NCBI GenBank assembly: GCA_036346255.1
Contig: CM070623.1
Coordinates: forward strand, 26,728,875-26,792,874
Reading direction: 5' to 3'
Length of the DNA stretch: 64,000 bases
From: Ampelocalamus luodianensis
Lineage: Eukaryota > Streptophyta > Magnoliopsida > Poales > Poaceae
A model generated the notes under the pieces. That model did not search any database. It was not told the origin of the DNA and worked only from the letters and a program-made list of their open reading frames with translations. The translations under genes were made by a program, and so were the position numbers. Below are positions 1 to 13,600 of the stretch, piece by piece; within the stretch, counting starts at the first letter, position 1, and the number at the start of each line of letters is the position of its first letter.

Positions 1-308
1 CTTACATCTGAGATGAGAGCATTTATACTAGTTCTAAATGATGTGGCAATACGAGATAGCACCTGCGAATACACATTTTGTACTAAGGCAATTTACTTCG
101 TGCTACTGAATAATTTCGCTTGTTCCTTATATAAGAAACAAGTTGAGCATACAAACCAACGTAAATGGTGAGTGAGTAATGGAGAAGTTGTGTTGAAAAT
201 GATAATTTTATAAATAAATTGTTAGAGATATTGTCTCTAAGGTTGTCTATAGATAAATTAGATCCTTTAGAGATAACCCTAAAAGATAAATTGTTGTACA
301 TGTCCTTA
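1..308. other. AT-rich flank, no gene seen
   Basis: No convincing coding sequence or element is visible. The stretch is AT-rich and ends with the TTA (306-308) that precedes the first MITE copy. Confidence 0.5.
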
Positions 309-591
309 GAGCATCTACAATAGTTTGTTTCTTAGCTTATACTAAGAGGAGAGAGAGATAGTATTCAATCTAATAAAAAGAAACAAATCTTCCAATAGAT
401 TATTTCTTGAGCTTGTATCTAAGACTTTAATTGCTATACACAAAACATGTTTTTAAGTAACAAGTAAGTCTCCAATAACTATTTTATTGTTTTTTTGTGT
501 CTTGGTATCAACAACGTGCTTGTTTCTTCGTCTAAAAACAAGCTCACATTCTCTTCTACACATTACCAAAATACTGATGTGGCAACCCCTT
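309..591 (+). mobile_element. MITE copy 1 (short version)
   Basis: It starts with GAGCATCTACAATAG right after TTA and shares most of its sequence with the copy that follows at 593. Shared parts include the TAATAAAAAGAAACAAATC block, the TTTTTAAGTAACAAGTAAGTCTCCAATA block and the final CTGATGTGGCAACCCC. About 130 bp present in copy 2 (near 720-850) is missing, so it is an internally deleted or older form. No ORF. The TTA flank suggests PIF/Harbinger-type insertion, which is an inference. Confidence 0.7.
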
Positions 592-592
592 A

Positions 593-1036
593 GAGCATCT
601 ACAATAGTTTGTTTGTTAACTTGTTACTAAGATGAGAGAGAGTACCCAATCTAATAAAAAGAAACAAATCTTCTAATGTATTGTTTCTTGAGCTTGTGTC
701 TAAGACTTTAATTGCTACAAGTGTACATGATTCTTGATGATCAATAATGAAGTACAACTTTGTGGTCTACATATTTTGGCTCATTTATCATATTAATAAT
801 GAAGTTGGGCTGCACAAGTGATCCGGTGGATATTTTATTTGGAGACAGTGGGACCCACAAAACACGTTTTTAAGTAACAAATAAGTCTCCAATAGAGTAT
901 TTGTTTATTTCGTGTCTTGCTATTAACAATTTGCTGGTTTCTTCATATAAAAATAACTTTACCTTCTCTCCTCACCTTCTCTCCTCCACATCACCTAAAT
1001 GCTGATGTGACAACCCCTTAATAACAAGTGTCGTGG
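593..1036 (+). mobile_element. MITE copy 2 (long version)
   Basis: It begins with GAGCATCTACAATAG after TTA at 590-592 and runs to the block CTGATGTGACAACCCCTTA followed by ATAACAAGTG. It pairs with copy 3 over more than 400 bp as an inverted repeat. Its own right terminal repeat seems to be missing and replaced by the start of copy 3. Non-coding. Confidence 0.75.
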
Positions 1037-1494
1037 AGTATCTACAACAGGCCACGTCACTTGTTACTAAGGGGTTGTCACATCAGCATTTAGGTGATGT
1101 GGATGAAAGAAGGTGAGGAGAGAAGGTGAGATTGTTTCTAGATGAAAAACTAGCAAATTGTTAATATCAAGACACAAGAAACAATTAAATACTCTATTGA
1201 AGACTTATTGTTACATAAACGTTCATTTTGTGGGTCCCATTGTCTCCAAATAAAATATCCACTGGATCACTTGTGCAGCCCGACTTCTTGGCTTCTCCCC
1301 GATGATATGATAAATAAGTCAAAATATGTAGACCACAAAGTTGTACCTTATTGTTGATCAGCAAGAATCATGCACACTTGTAGCAATTAAATTTTTAGAT
1401 ACAAACTTAAGAAATAATCCGTTGATTTTTTTTTATTAGATTGAATACCCTCTTTTTTAGTAATAAACTAAGAAACAAACTATTATAACTCCTC
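1037..1494 (-). mobile_element. MITE copy 3, inverted relative to copy 2
   Basis: It starts with GAGTATCTACAACAG and ends with the complement of a similar terminal repeat (CTATTATAACTCCTC), followed by TTA at 1495-1497. Between the ends it is the reverse complement of copy 2: the CTAAATGCTGATGTGACAAC, CACTTGTGCAGCC and GTAGACCACAAAGTTGTAC blocks all recur inverted. Together with copy 2 it makes a fold-back with ~440-bp arms and only ~20 bp between them. Confidence 0.75.
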
Positions 1495-1612
1495 TTATAT
1501 ATCACTGATGTGTCCGTGACATTAATCCTTTTGTATTCTACGTGCCCTAACGTCCCAACAAGCCCGGAGCACGTGGAAAACACATAAGCCCTCTTCCGAG
1601 CGCGCCCTCTCG
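1495..1612 (+). promoter_or_regulatory. Promoter and 5' leader of the GTF3C5 gene
   Basis: The ~118 bp between the MITE and the start codon moves from AT-rich to GC-rich. A TATA-like TTATATATC lies at about 1495-1503, ~110 bp before the ATG. No transcription start can be read from sequence. The MITE end touches the TATA-like site, so the insertion may have supplied or displaced part of the core promoter (inference). Confidence 0.4.
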
Positions 1613-4600
1613 ATGACGGAGCCTTCCTCTCCCGCCCCCGCGGCGGCACCGCCTCCGCTGCTGCCACCGTCCACCATCAAGGACGGCGCTGTCTCCGGCA
1701 CCCTCCCTGTGGCCGAGGCCTTCGCCGTGCACTTCCCGGGGTACCCCTCCTCGCCCGCCCGCGCCGCTCGCTCCCTGGGCGGACTCCCCGCCATCGCCAA
1801 GGTACGTCCGAAACCCTAACCCCTCTGGCTTCCGCTAGGCCGTGCGTGCGAGCAAAGAGAAGTGATGACCGCGCGGCTCCTTTCTCTCGTAGGCCCGGAG
1901 CTCGGACCCCGGCGCCCGCCTCGAGCTCCGCTTCCGCCCCGAGGACCCCTACTGCCACCCGGCCTTCGGCGAGCCCCGCGCCTCCGCCGGACTCGTCCTC
2001 CGCCTCTCCAGATCCAAGGGGGGAGGCGCCGCGGCGCCGCCGCGCGCTGAGGTGGTCGCGCGCGTCCGGAACGCGTACCACTTCGAAGGTGAGCGCGCCT
2101 AAGCGCAACCTGTTTGATGAAATGCCTTGTCCCTTGTTGCGCTTGTTGGATGGCTGTTGCGTTGAAAGTCCCCATTGTTTTGTCTAGTTAGAATATGTGT
2201 CACGAATTTAGTTCCGTGGAAGAGAGACACAAGCTCGCTTGCAGGATGTTCAGCAGATTTTTCATCATTATTTAAGTACGATAATCTAGATGAGTTCTAT
2301 TATTCCTTACTCAAATAATCATATGTCTGTATTAGATTTATTCGGTAAGCTGAAGCCACTAAAATGCGTCATGTCTACTTAATGACAGTTCTGATGAGTG
2401 CTTATCTTTTCATGAATTGCTGTTCTCTTTGAAAAGCAAAACTGAGTTCAAAATAGTTTAGATTTTTAATGAACCTTAGTTCATAACAGGGTAAACACCA
2501 CTAGGAAGAAGGCCGGGCAGCGTCGGCTTAGTGGGATGAGAGAGTAGACTATAGACTGGGATGATAGAACCTTGGAAGGGAGACTATTTTAATTCATCTT
2601 TCTTACTTGATTGATAATGGTATATGTTATCCCTTTTATAGGGACGACCCGACTTGACCTCTAAGAAATAATCTATAAGAAAATTTATCTCTAATAATCC
2701 AATCTAATAATAACTTGTCTAACTAATAGATAATACCAAATGCCTAATAGATAGATTCTTAAATAATAAATCTTTCCTAATAATTGCAGGTGGTACTGTT
2801 CACACATGAACAATAGCACATAAACAGTAACGCCGGCCCATGACAAGATTTGAGGATATAGGATAAAAAACATGTCTTGTTAAACTGGCTTACTTGTCAT
2901 ATTTTCCCCTTATGGTTGTAGAAAGATAATAATATATAAATTTTTGTACGGTAATAAAATCACTCAAACTTATCCTCATGCTCTAGAGTGGTTCACAACC
3001 ATGATAAAATAGTGTAAAGATGGTTTTTCCTCACACGAGCTGCCCGTAGTTGGCAAGGGCAAGTGCATGTGTGCTAAATAAGCTGCAATACAATGCTTAG
3101 CTTGCATTTATTTGCACCATTATGAATCTGGAGCCAATTAGGTTGCTAAGTAGCGCCACATGTTAGACTGTATAAGGTGGAAAATGAAAGGAATATGCAT
3201 GTCATGATGTCAAGTCAAACTGTGTATAGTGGATAGCGAATGAATATACATGTCAAATTATGCTAAATTATGCTAGGTAGAAAGTAAATGAATTGTGAGA
3301 CTGACCAACTAGTATCCCTATAGTTGATGTGCAAATAATCCCAATCTAATTAACAACTAAATCAGCACTAACCTCTTTCTCTGATTTAATAGCACAAATT
3401 GATGCAGTTTTGGTGGTTCGATCCGCATCAAATTGTACATGCCAAACTGTATAAAGAAGAAAACGAAATGAAAGTTAATTAGCATGTCATGAACTAGATT
3501 TTCCATTTTTCCAATATTGCTTGAAAGTTGATCTTTCCATGCCTTCCCAATCAGCGTGATACTTTATGTTTGGACTATGGATATAAATAAAAGATTGCAA
3601 TTAGAGGCATATGATATATTTGACATTGGGATGTTCTGCATGCAAATCTGCTCATATACAAGTTTATGCAGGTATGTCAGATTTTCAGCATGTTGTTCCA
3701 GTGCATGCTGCAGAAGTGAGGAAAAGAAAACGGTCAGATTGTCCGAATGATAAAGAAGATTTAGGCAGTGGTAGATTACTTTCTGACTTGCTGTACTTCG
3801 TGGATGCAATGGTTGATAGTAATGTAACCATCTCTAATCACTGCTTTCATCTCCTGGATGATAGGTAAGGCAGGAAGTCTAGAAACAGATGATGGAGATG
3901 TCATGATGTTGGTACCACCACTCTTCTCAATGAAGGATAGACCAACAAAGATAGCGTAAGTTATGTTAGTTACACAGTTAGCAAATAGTGTTGAATATTG
4001 ATTTATTCAACTCCGCTTTTATGTTCGCAATTCTCTTTGTTGCTTTCCAAAAGGTAAAAATTTAGTTTTCAACCTGAAATATGTTTATGAAATATTTCCT
4101 CATTAAAAGTACACATTACGGTTATGATGCATTGGATGTACATACACTAGGATGCACCACGTGGCAATATTTATAAGAAGTATCTGCTGTGCTGCTGACA
4201 CACCTCAAATATCTGTTGGATATGTATATTAATCATGGCATTTATGGTTGAAAGTTGAAACAATTCGAGAAAAATATTCAATTTGAAGGCAATGCTAACC
4301 TAAACAACATTTGTAGATTTACCATGCGCTGCTTCTGATTGAATGGCTCATTGTTAAAACATATCAAGTGAGGGATATCTGATTTTTTTTTTCTTTTGGT
4401 TTCTAGCGATGAGTTCCTTCAGCTTTATGTGATGAGTACTGATTCCTTTTCCTTCATCTTTCACTTTTTCTTTTGATAATCAACTAGCTTTTCTTATGAA
4501 AATGCTGAATATATTTATCATTAAAAATATTGCCTAACATTGTTTAATTTTGATTGTTTTAGGCTTCTACCATCGTCCAATGCACTATCCAAGAGCATGC

Positions 4601-7600
4601 AAAGGGGAGTTGTTCAGCATCGGTGGGAGGTACATCCTCCTTGCACGAATCTGGTTTGCTGTTTAGCTGTTACAGTGATTCTAGGGGTTAATGAATGTCT
4701 GCTGAAGTATAATTTTGACATTCTTCTCATTTTACTCTATGGGTAAATTTACTTGGCTCTCCAGTACCCTGCATTGATTTCTACTATCTTTTGGACTTGT
4801 TTCATTGCATTGTAATAGCATCTAATTTTCTAATCCATGCCAGGATTAGGGTGTGAGCTAGAGTGTCAAAGTTATCTCCATTTAAAGTGTAGCAGATAAA
4901 ATTGAAGCTGTCTTAGGTTGTTTGTGTGCTTCACCTACATTATTGACGAATAGGTAAATATGTCTAACTTCACAATAACTTTGACTACATGTGGTGCTAT
5001 ACCATTTAGCGCTTTGAAAGCTGGTGGTAAGTGACCTTTTATCCTGGAACTGCTCATACTGGCCAAGGCTCTATATCATATCCTGGCTCTTTTTTTTTCA
5101 AATTTTTGTGGAGTTATGATCAATTTTTTGGCTGAGATAGACTGTGTCTGCCCAAGTATGATCAATTTCGGGGGAAAAAGATTGTGTGTCCGCTGGTCAA
5201 CTGGTTACTGACAAACTGGTGGATGAACCATTCCACGCTACGGGAAATTGGGCTCTGTTCTTAGAGCCGGGTGGGTGATTATTTACATAGATAAGATTAA
5301 ATCATTAAATTGATGTGGGAACTTGAGATACAAAGTTATATCATCTTGTCAATAGAAATGATGAAAGACATGATTGTTGTTCTTATGTTTCTTTATTCTG
5401 TGTCTTCTTGTTTTCATTAGAAATCTTGATCTTTTTTGTTGCTTTACATCTCTATCTTCCTTGTTATACTCGTATGGTGCTGTGGGTACTTTTCTTGGGA
5501 GATGTGGCCTCTGTACTCAGTGTGAAATGACTTGCTGACTGAATTAATTATGTCTGTTTTTATTTGGTTACAGATGGATGTTGGACCAACCCTTGCGCTT
5601 CCTTTCAACATTCAAGATATCCTTTGTTAGCATCGTATTATCAATTGAGTATTGCTTTATAAAAAAGTTTATGTGTATCAGTGTATGATCTTCAAAAAGT
5701 GGGATCCTATGGCTTCGGGGAAAAAACAAAGAACTAGTAAAGTACGCCAAAAGAGGAGGGGGAATACAAATCAGGAGCTAAACAAAAATAGGTGAAAAGA
5801 ATGAAACAAACAAAAAAAGGGGACAAAGAGAACTTCTTGCATGGGAAGGTTAATTTATTTGTTTAGGCTTGGTCAAGATAGTTGACCTACCTGAGTCTCC
5901 CATTTTGGGTTGAGTAAAAGATCTATAGATAAATTACACTGCTTCTTAGGGACAAAGATTTTTTCCAATTTGAAAAGTGAATTCAGGTATTGTTGCTCTC
6001 CATTTATCTGCTGTTATGTAACACAAAGAACTGGCATTACTATTAACATTCTCTGAATCAACTCGGTATTACCAACTGTCACGTTGTAATTGAGGAATTA
6101 TATCATTTGCTATAGGCATCCTTCTGGAAAGTGTTCCAAATGATATCCATCTTTATGTTGATTCTTGAGGAAGTTAGAATGACAAACAGCAACAGCAACA
6201 ACATCAGCAATAATTACAAGCGCACCCATTTTTACCGATAATTTTGTTTGCCTCTTCTTCTTCTTCTTCTTCTTGTTTTTTGAGAACAATGCAGTGGTAA
6301 TATGCAAAGCTATTTTTTTTTGTGCCAAAAATGTACCCTTTATGTTTAAAACTTGCTGTTCCATTATGACCAGTGCTCTGCTCTTCCGACATTGCTGTCT
6401 GTGATTGTTTTTCATAAGAGGATTTCTTTTCAAATGCACTTTGGTAAAACGGACAGCTTAGATATTCTTCTTAGAAAGCAATATCTTGTACGCTTCTGAT
6501 GTAATATTGCATTTCCATTCCTCTCGTACCTTGGCCATGATGTAATCGACAATTTTGTTGGTGCCTTCTTTGTTACCTTAATTGGCATTTACCTGTTCCC
6601 GGGAAGATTAATTGGGAAGACCACATATCAAAGAATTCAGCAGAGTGGGATTGGCAGATGGCTGTGTGCAAATTGTTTGACGAGCGTCCTGTGTGGCCAA
6701 GGCAGTCACTTTATGAACGTTTGCTTGATGATGGTGTACAGGTGTCACAAAGCCAGTTCAAAAGGTTGTATTATTCCTTTCACTCTTGTAGACTCGCCTC
6801 ATCATGTATGTTTTTTGGTATGTCTTTCAAGTTTGAAGTTTAAATTATTATGTTCTTTATTCATTCTGTATTTTTGTATGCTTTGTTGATTTACTCAGGC
6901 TTCTGTTTAGAGCTGGATACTACTTCTCTACAGGACCCTTTGGTAAATTCTGGATCAGAAGAGGATATGATCCTCGTAAAGATGCCGAGTCACGAATGTA
7001 AGCTCCAGCTACTTTGTTAATGTATTTGCTTTGTTGCTTATTTGACATCCATTATTTGTTTGTGCTTTTCATTCCATTGCATTATTGTAGACTGGAGTGC
7101 CTATTGCTTGTATTGTAGGCCTGTAGGGAATGCTTCTGATGTTGCTTTTTTGAGATGAAAATATAAATGATCGGAAAGTTGCTCATTATTTGTTCTGTGG
7201 GGAAACTATATGTATGAACTACAAAAAAAAAAAAAAAAAAAAAGAGAAAATGAGAACTCTAATCACAATCTATATGGTACGCACCAAGTAGCACTCCGAT
7301 AGTATTTTTTTCTAGTTTTTGTTAGTGTTCCCCTAGGCGCCCGCCTAAGCCGCCTAGGCGCAGCCCTCCCGCCTAGGCGGCCATTAGGCGCTAGGTGCTG
7401 GTCTACCGCCCGACTAGCGCCCAGGGGAACACTGGTTTTTATTAGTTCTATGCTTCATCTTTATGTGGAAGTGTTAGGGGCTAATCCATTACATCTGAAA
7501 AATTGAGGCTTTAAAAATGAACTTAGCCCAAGCATCAAGGGCAGTGGCGGATCCAGGATTTTCAGAATGGGTGTTGAAGTTACAAATATGTTGTACAATG

Positions 7601-10600
7601 TAAAACATAAAGGTTCATAATATAATAAAAAATAAAGTACAAATTGTTCTTACTAGAGACCAGGGATCAAAACCGAGACGCCAAATCCGGTCGGGGGCGA
7701 ACCAGAATCGCCGATTCTGGAAAAACCGAATTTTTTCACTGAAATTCGCTTGAATTTGATTAAAACCATTCAAAATTCAAAAATAGAATTTAAATTTTAA
7801 AAACACGAGAAAACCGTAGGATTTCATTTCCTGTACCACCGAAATCCGGTTCTGCGTGATAACCGCTTATTCGCGCGTTTTGTTTCCATGCTAGAGACAA
7901 CATGTCAAATAATTTAGAGAAATTACAAAATAATTAAGAAAATGGTTGTGGTTCCTACATTCGTAAATTTCATGCTTTTATTCATTTCAGCTCTGCATCT
8001 AATTAACTTGAACATTCGTAAAATATATTGTCATTTTATCGTGTTGGGGAGTGTTGGATTGTTGCCTATTTATTAAATCTGAAGTGTGATTATAAACTAA
8101 TCAGTATCTTCTACAATGGGCCTTGTATGAAGTGTGATTCAATGCCAATCTGATTCACTGATCCCCTGACATATACATACAACTATTGAACTATACGACT
8201 ATATGAGCTATGAAGCTAACAAATATCGATCAGTGATTCAATGCCAATCTGATTCACTGGCATATACATACAACTATTAACTATACAAGCTATGAGCCTA
8301 TGAAGGCATGAAGCTAACAAATCCCAAATGCCAATCAGACGATCAGAATCAGTGGCTTAGTGCCATTGTGCCAAATGCCACTGCCGGCCTTCCCACTTCC
8401 CAGAATCCCATCACGTCGGCGGTGGTGGCGGCGTCGCGGCGAGCCGGCAAAGGAGGAGCGGCCGCGAGAGCGGGAGGTGAGCGTCAGCGCCTTGGAGTCC
8501 TGGACACTGCGGACAAGTTGACCTCGCTGTCGCCGCATGCCGCCGTCGCTCCTTGCGCTGGTGCCAGTGGCAGATCCTGCTCGGGCTCGAGCTCGGTGCT
8601 GCCGTGCGTCCTTGTGCCGCCGCTTCGCCTTGCCTCGGCGCTTCCCTCCCCTTGCCTCCCCAATCCATCCATCCCCGCCATGCGTCCTTGTGCCGCCGCC
8701 TCGCCGCTCATCCTTGCACCGCCGCCGCCGCCGCAAGAGCGAGAAGAGAAAGGGGGAGGAAAGGTAGGGTTACCTTGAGGAAGGAAAGGAGGACACGTGA
8801 GGGGCGATTGGGTTGGGGTTGGGGCTGCCGAGTGCGGCTTCAGCTTGGTGGCGAGTTGGCGACCATGGGCTGGTGCGGCGTGGTGGACCAGGTGGGCTAC
8901 TGGGCTGCGCTGCGCGGACGGGGGATTCGATCGACGGATCGAGTCGCAGTGCACATACATAGTTGAAATACGAATTTTTAGTGTATTTACTGGTATATAT
9001 ACCTAATATACCTACTAAATACTGGGTTTTTCCCCAAAAATTTTGGGTGTACATCTGTACACCCATGTCCCTATACTAGATCCGCCCCTGATCAAGGGCT
9101 AGTTTGGTATTCTCTATTGTACCTTTTGTTGTTCGTTTTGAACTGAGATTTTTTTCAGCTACTTGAACTCTTTGAAAAATGTTTTGTTTGCTAGATTTCA
9201 GAGAATTGATTTTCGCATGCCTCCTGAGCTAAGGAATCTTCTAAGGAAAAAGGATAATAGGTGAGTCATATTTCTTTCTTCTAGCTTGCATTTTGTGACA
9301 ATGTCCCATCAATACATCATTTTAAAGATCTATCTTTTGACTGCTCCATTGTTTCCTGTATTTAGTGCCTTAGGTGTGCAACTATTCCAAATAATCCCAG
9401 AGAAAGATTCATGAACCATTAGAGGCCAATGTTTATTTTTTGGCTTTTTGCTTGGAAATTTTCACTTGTATTTATGCCATGCAGTACAACACCATGCTAC
9501 TATGAAATTCTTATTGACCACTGCAAGAAGTGCCCACCCTATCTTGTTTGTTTTGTCATATTAATATCTGGATGACTAGTTATGTAGTACCTGCTTTTTT
9601 ACTAAATATATATCTCTTGATCCCCCATTTACAAATGTATTTCTTTTGAAGAACTTTGACTAAATCTAAGAATATGTATTTTGGCCAAATGGAACCAACA
9701 ATCTAGCTTTTTACTGGCTCATTTTGATATACTTAGTGGTCAAAGTTGCATGCTTAGGGTTGTCCAAAACGATATACAATAAACTGTGGAAGTACCTTTT
9801 TGAACCTCATCCCCATATTCTTGCCACACCTCCCTTATCTCAAAGCAAATTTAATGGAGGCAAAGTGGTATAGGATTCTTAGTTAAATATCAAGTACTAG
9901 ATTTTTGGCATTCAATTAAAGTACTTCACCGTCCCAGCTGACAAAAGTACCCTAAAAGAGAGAATAAATATATCAACTTGTAGCAGTAGCTTGCTGAGAT
10001 TGAGCAATAACAAACATGTTTCTAGTTATTGCAAGAGAGGTACATAGAATTTTCATCGTTGGAGTAGACAAATACATTAAGTTAGCCTGATTGTTGTAGA
10101 AATAGATTAATATGATAAATAGTGAGGAGCAAGGTTGTCACAGTGCTTCGGCAAGTTGGGCGGCCCCAGGAAGAAATAGATTAACATGATCAAATGAGTT
10201 AAAGGAGCAGAGCATAGCAAATCAGAGCAGAGAGAGAAGAATGGATGGAAAAGGAGGACCTGAGCTGAGGTCGCCCTCCAACGGTGCGGTGGGGAGTGAA
10301 GACGACCAGGACTACCGGGGAGGGAGGGGGACAAGCTGCAGGGATGCGACAACCATCTTCCTACATCGGCGGCTACAGAAATTAGCTGGAGATGGGGGCG
10401 GCGACGGCCTCGTCCCCAGCCTCACTCGAAGCCTCAGCCCATATCTGTTCTCTCCGTTCCTTTCATGTGATACGCTACCTTGCAAGATTTTTTTTGTGCC
10501 TCGAATCACTCGCCTAGCTCTCCATGGACGACACCTAGGTGGCCATGGCATTGCCTAGTTGGCCGAGTCGCTCGCCTAAGTCCATTGGCCTGGGCGAAGG

Positions 10601-13600
10601 ACCACGGCGTCTGCCTCCAGCTGACGGGACGGCTTGATGTTGACTAGGTGACGCCGTGACAACCTTGGTGAGGAGCTGTGTTTGGAGCTCAGTTAGATAC
10701 TTAGGTTTGTTGGTTTGTTTTATGGTGCATCAGACTTCATTGTATGAAGTTTTTTGACATACTGATAGTGAACGCTAACTTTAATTAGATGGGACCTTTC
10801 GACAGCCCTAAATGTGATTAGATCGGGAAACACTAGTAATGTGTAAGTAGGCCAAAAAAATATACATGAGCTAGGTGCTACACTCAAAAACACAGTTCAC
10901 GTTTAGCTTGGACGTCCAACAAGTGATTGATGCGACATTCCAGATATGAAAATAAAACTGGCCTGGGCATATTTCTACCAAGGGTTTCTAATGAGATACT
11001 TTTGAAATGTAGATGTAGTAATGCATGTCCAACTGGATTGATGCCTCTACGATATTGTAGTATACCATTATACTCTACAATCATTCTGCATTTTTCTGTA
11101 GTTTATTTCATCGGTTTTGCTAATGCACAGGCAACTAAAAATCTCGTAACTTTCAGTTTTCTCACCTTTGGATCTTGCTGTTGGAATGAACCCATGATGT
11201 ATTCCAATGGGCCAAAGGCCAAAATATACATACTACAAGTGTAGGTAAATATGCAAAGAACGCTCAATTCAATAGGCATATCTAACACCCCCCTCAAACT
11301 CAAGATGGATCACCAACACTGTGTATGAAGAGGTAGAAGCGGTGTTGAGCTCTAGTCTGTGCCTTGGTGAAGAAATATGCTAACTGAAGCTCCGGAGGCA
11401 CATATTGAAGAGCAATAATTTGGTCATGCACATGCGATCGCATGTACGAAGTATCTACTCCAATGTGCTTGATGAGCTTATGCTTCACTAGATCTCAAGG
11501 AATACTGATCGTACCAGTACTGTCTGATAAGAGAGGAGTAGGTGTAGAAGCTGAAACACTGAAATCCTTAAGCAGCTACGGAAGCCAAGTGATCTCAGCT
11601 GTCAACGTCGCTATGGCTTGCAACTCAGCCTCAGCACTCGAACGGGAAACGACAGTCTGCTTCTTGGTCTTCCAAGCAATCAGAGAGGAACCAAGGAAAA
11701 CACTATATGCAGAAAGAAACTGGCGATCCTTCTCGCTAGCCCAGGTCGCATCAGAGTACGCATGAAGCTGCAGAGAGCTGGAGCGAGGAAAAAAAAGGCG
11801 ACGACTGATGGTCCCGCGAAGATATTGCAGAACACGAAGGTGACTGTAGTAGAGCTGAGTGGGAGTAGAAACGAACTGACTCAAAATGTGAACTGAGTGA
11901 TAAATGTCAGGTTGAGTGATCCCAAGGTAGATGAGACTCCCGACAAGATGGCGGTAGCGAGTGGGATTCTCAAGGGGCTCCCAATCAGTGGGCCGAAGGT
12001 GAACACTAAGCTCCACAGGAGTGTTCACCTTGCGCTGATCAGTGAGACAAACACGAGAAAGGATATCCTGAATGTACTTCTCCTGGGAGAGATAGTATCT
12101 CTGAGGCGTAGAAGTGACCTCAATCTCAAGGAAGTAACGAAGAGGACCCAAATTAGACATCAAGTAGCACACTGAGACGCTCCTTCATAAAATTAATGTA
12201 TGGAGTCATCCCTAGTAATGATCATATCCACAGAGAAAGAGGAGCATTCGACCTCAAGGAGAGGTGTGTACAAAGAGGGCAGGGTCGTGATCACTGGCGG
12301 AGAAGCCGCTATCAGTGACAACAGAGAAGCGGTCAAACTAAGCAAGAGGGGCTTGCTTGAGCCCATAGAGAGCGATGAAGGCGACAAACCATACCATTAA
12401 GGACAGAATACCTAGAGGGTGGCTGCATGTAGACCTCACGCAGCTCGCCATTGAGAAGGTATTCTTGACGTCTAGCTGAGAGATGGACCACTGACGAACA
12501 GAGGCCACAACAAGGAGAGTGTGAACAGTGGTCATGTGGGCGACGGGAGCGAAGGTCTCATTGTAGTCACGATCATGCTCTTACTAAAAACCACGCGCCA
12601 CAAGATGTGTCTTGTAGTGCTCAAGAGAACCATTCGAGTGGGTTTTTATCTTGTACACCCATTTGCACGTGATAAAAGTGACACGCGTAGGTAAGGGAAT
12701 AAGATCCCTAGTGTCAGTACGTTCCAAAGCAGCAATCTTCTCAGACATCGTGAGCTGCCACTCAGCGTGAGCAGCAGCCTCACGGTAGGTCGTAGGCTCA
12801 GAAAGAGCAACAGCTGCGAAGCCGTAGTGCTCAGGAGGCCTGGCATTGCGACGATCACGAAGACTGTATCTGGGAGAAGGTGGAGCAGAACCCAGCAAGG
12901 ACGGTGGAGAGCTGGGAACAAGGCCCAGCAAAGACTGGGGCTCAGCTGGAGGAGTAGGCCAAGGACAGTGAGAGTAGTACATGGGAAAGGGTGGAATTTC
13001 AACAAAAGAGCTGGAAGGAGCCTCTGGAGGAGAGGGAACAGGTGGAGCCTGAGGAGAGGGAAGCGAAGAAGGTGGAGGCGGAAGCGAAACAGAAGTGGAA
13101 AGCTGAGGGTCTGGAAAAGTCAGAAAGGAGATCGACTCAACAAGAGAATCCGAGCTGACAGTAGGGGACGAGGGTAGTAAGGTTAGGACTCATCGAAGGT
13201 GACTTCCCGAGAGATCCTCATCTGGCGAGCAATAAGGTCGTAGCAACGATAACTCTTATGCTCAAGACTGTAGTCAAGAAAAAATACACTCAAGTGACTA
13301 AACAGTCAGCTTGGTGCGTTCACGAGGTGGAAGGAGGATGAAGCAGACAACCAAAACAACAAAGGTGACTGTACTCTAGAGCCCGACCGTAGATATGCTC
13401 GGCAGGAGTAGTACTCTGAAGAGCAGTGGAAGGCTACATGTTAATGAGGAAAACAATAGTGGAGATAGCCTCAGCTCAGAAGTGAGGTGTAACAGGAGAG
13501 ACAAGCATGAGAGTGCGAGCTGTCTCAAGCAAGTGACGATGCTTACACTCAGAGACACCGTTCCAAGCGTGAGCACCGGGACAAGAGTATTGGGTAAGAG

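Noticed and set aside
6110..6439. Lysine-rich minus-strand ORF
   Set aside because: It lies in the AT-AC intron and is produced by a CTT repeat at 6253-6275.
8308..8966. Overlapping long ORFs on both strands
   Set aside because: All lie in the GC-rich cargo of the hAT element and have biased composition; none resembles a protein family.
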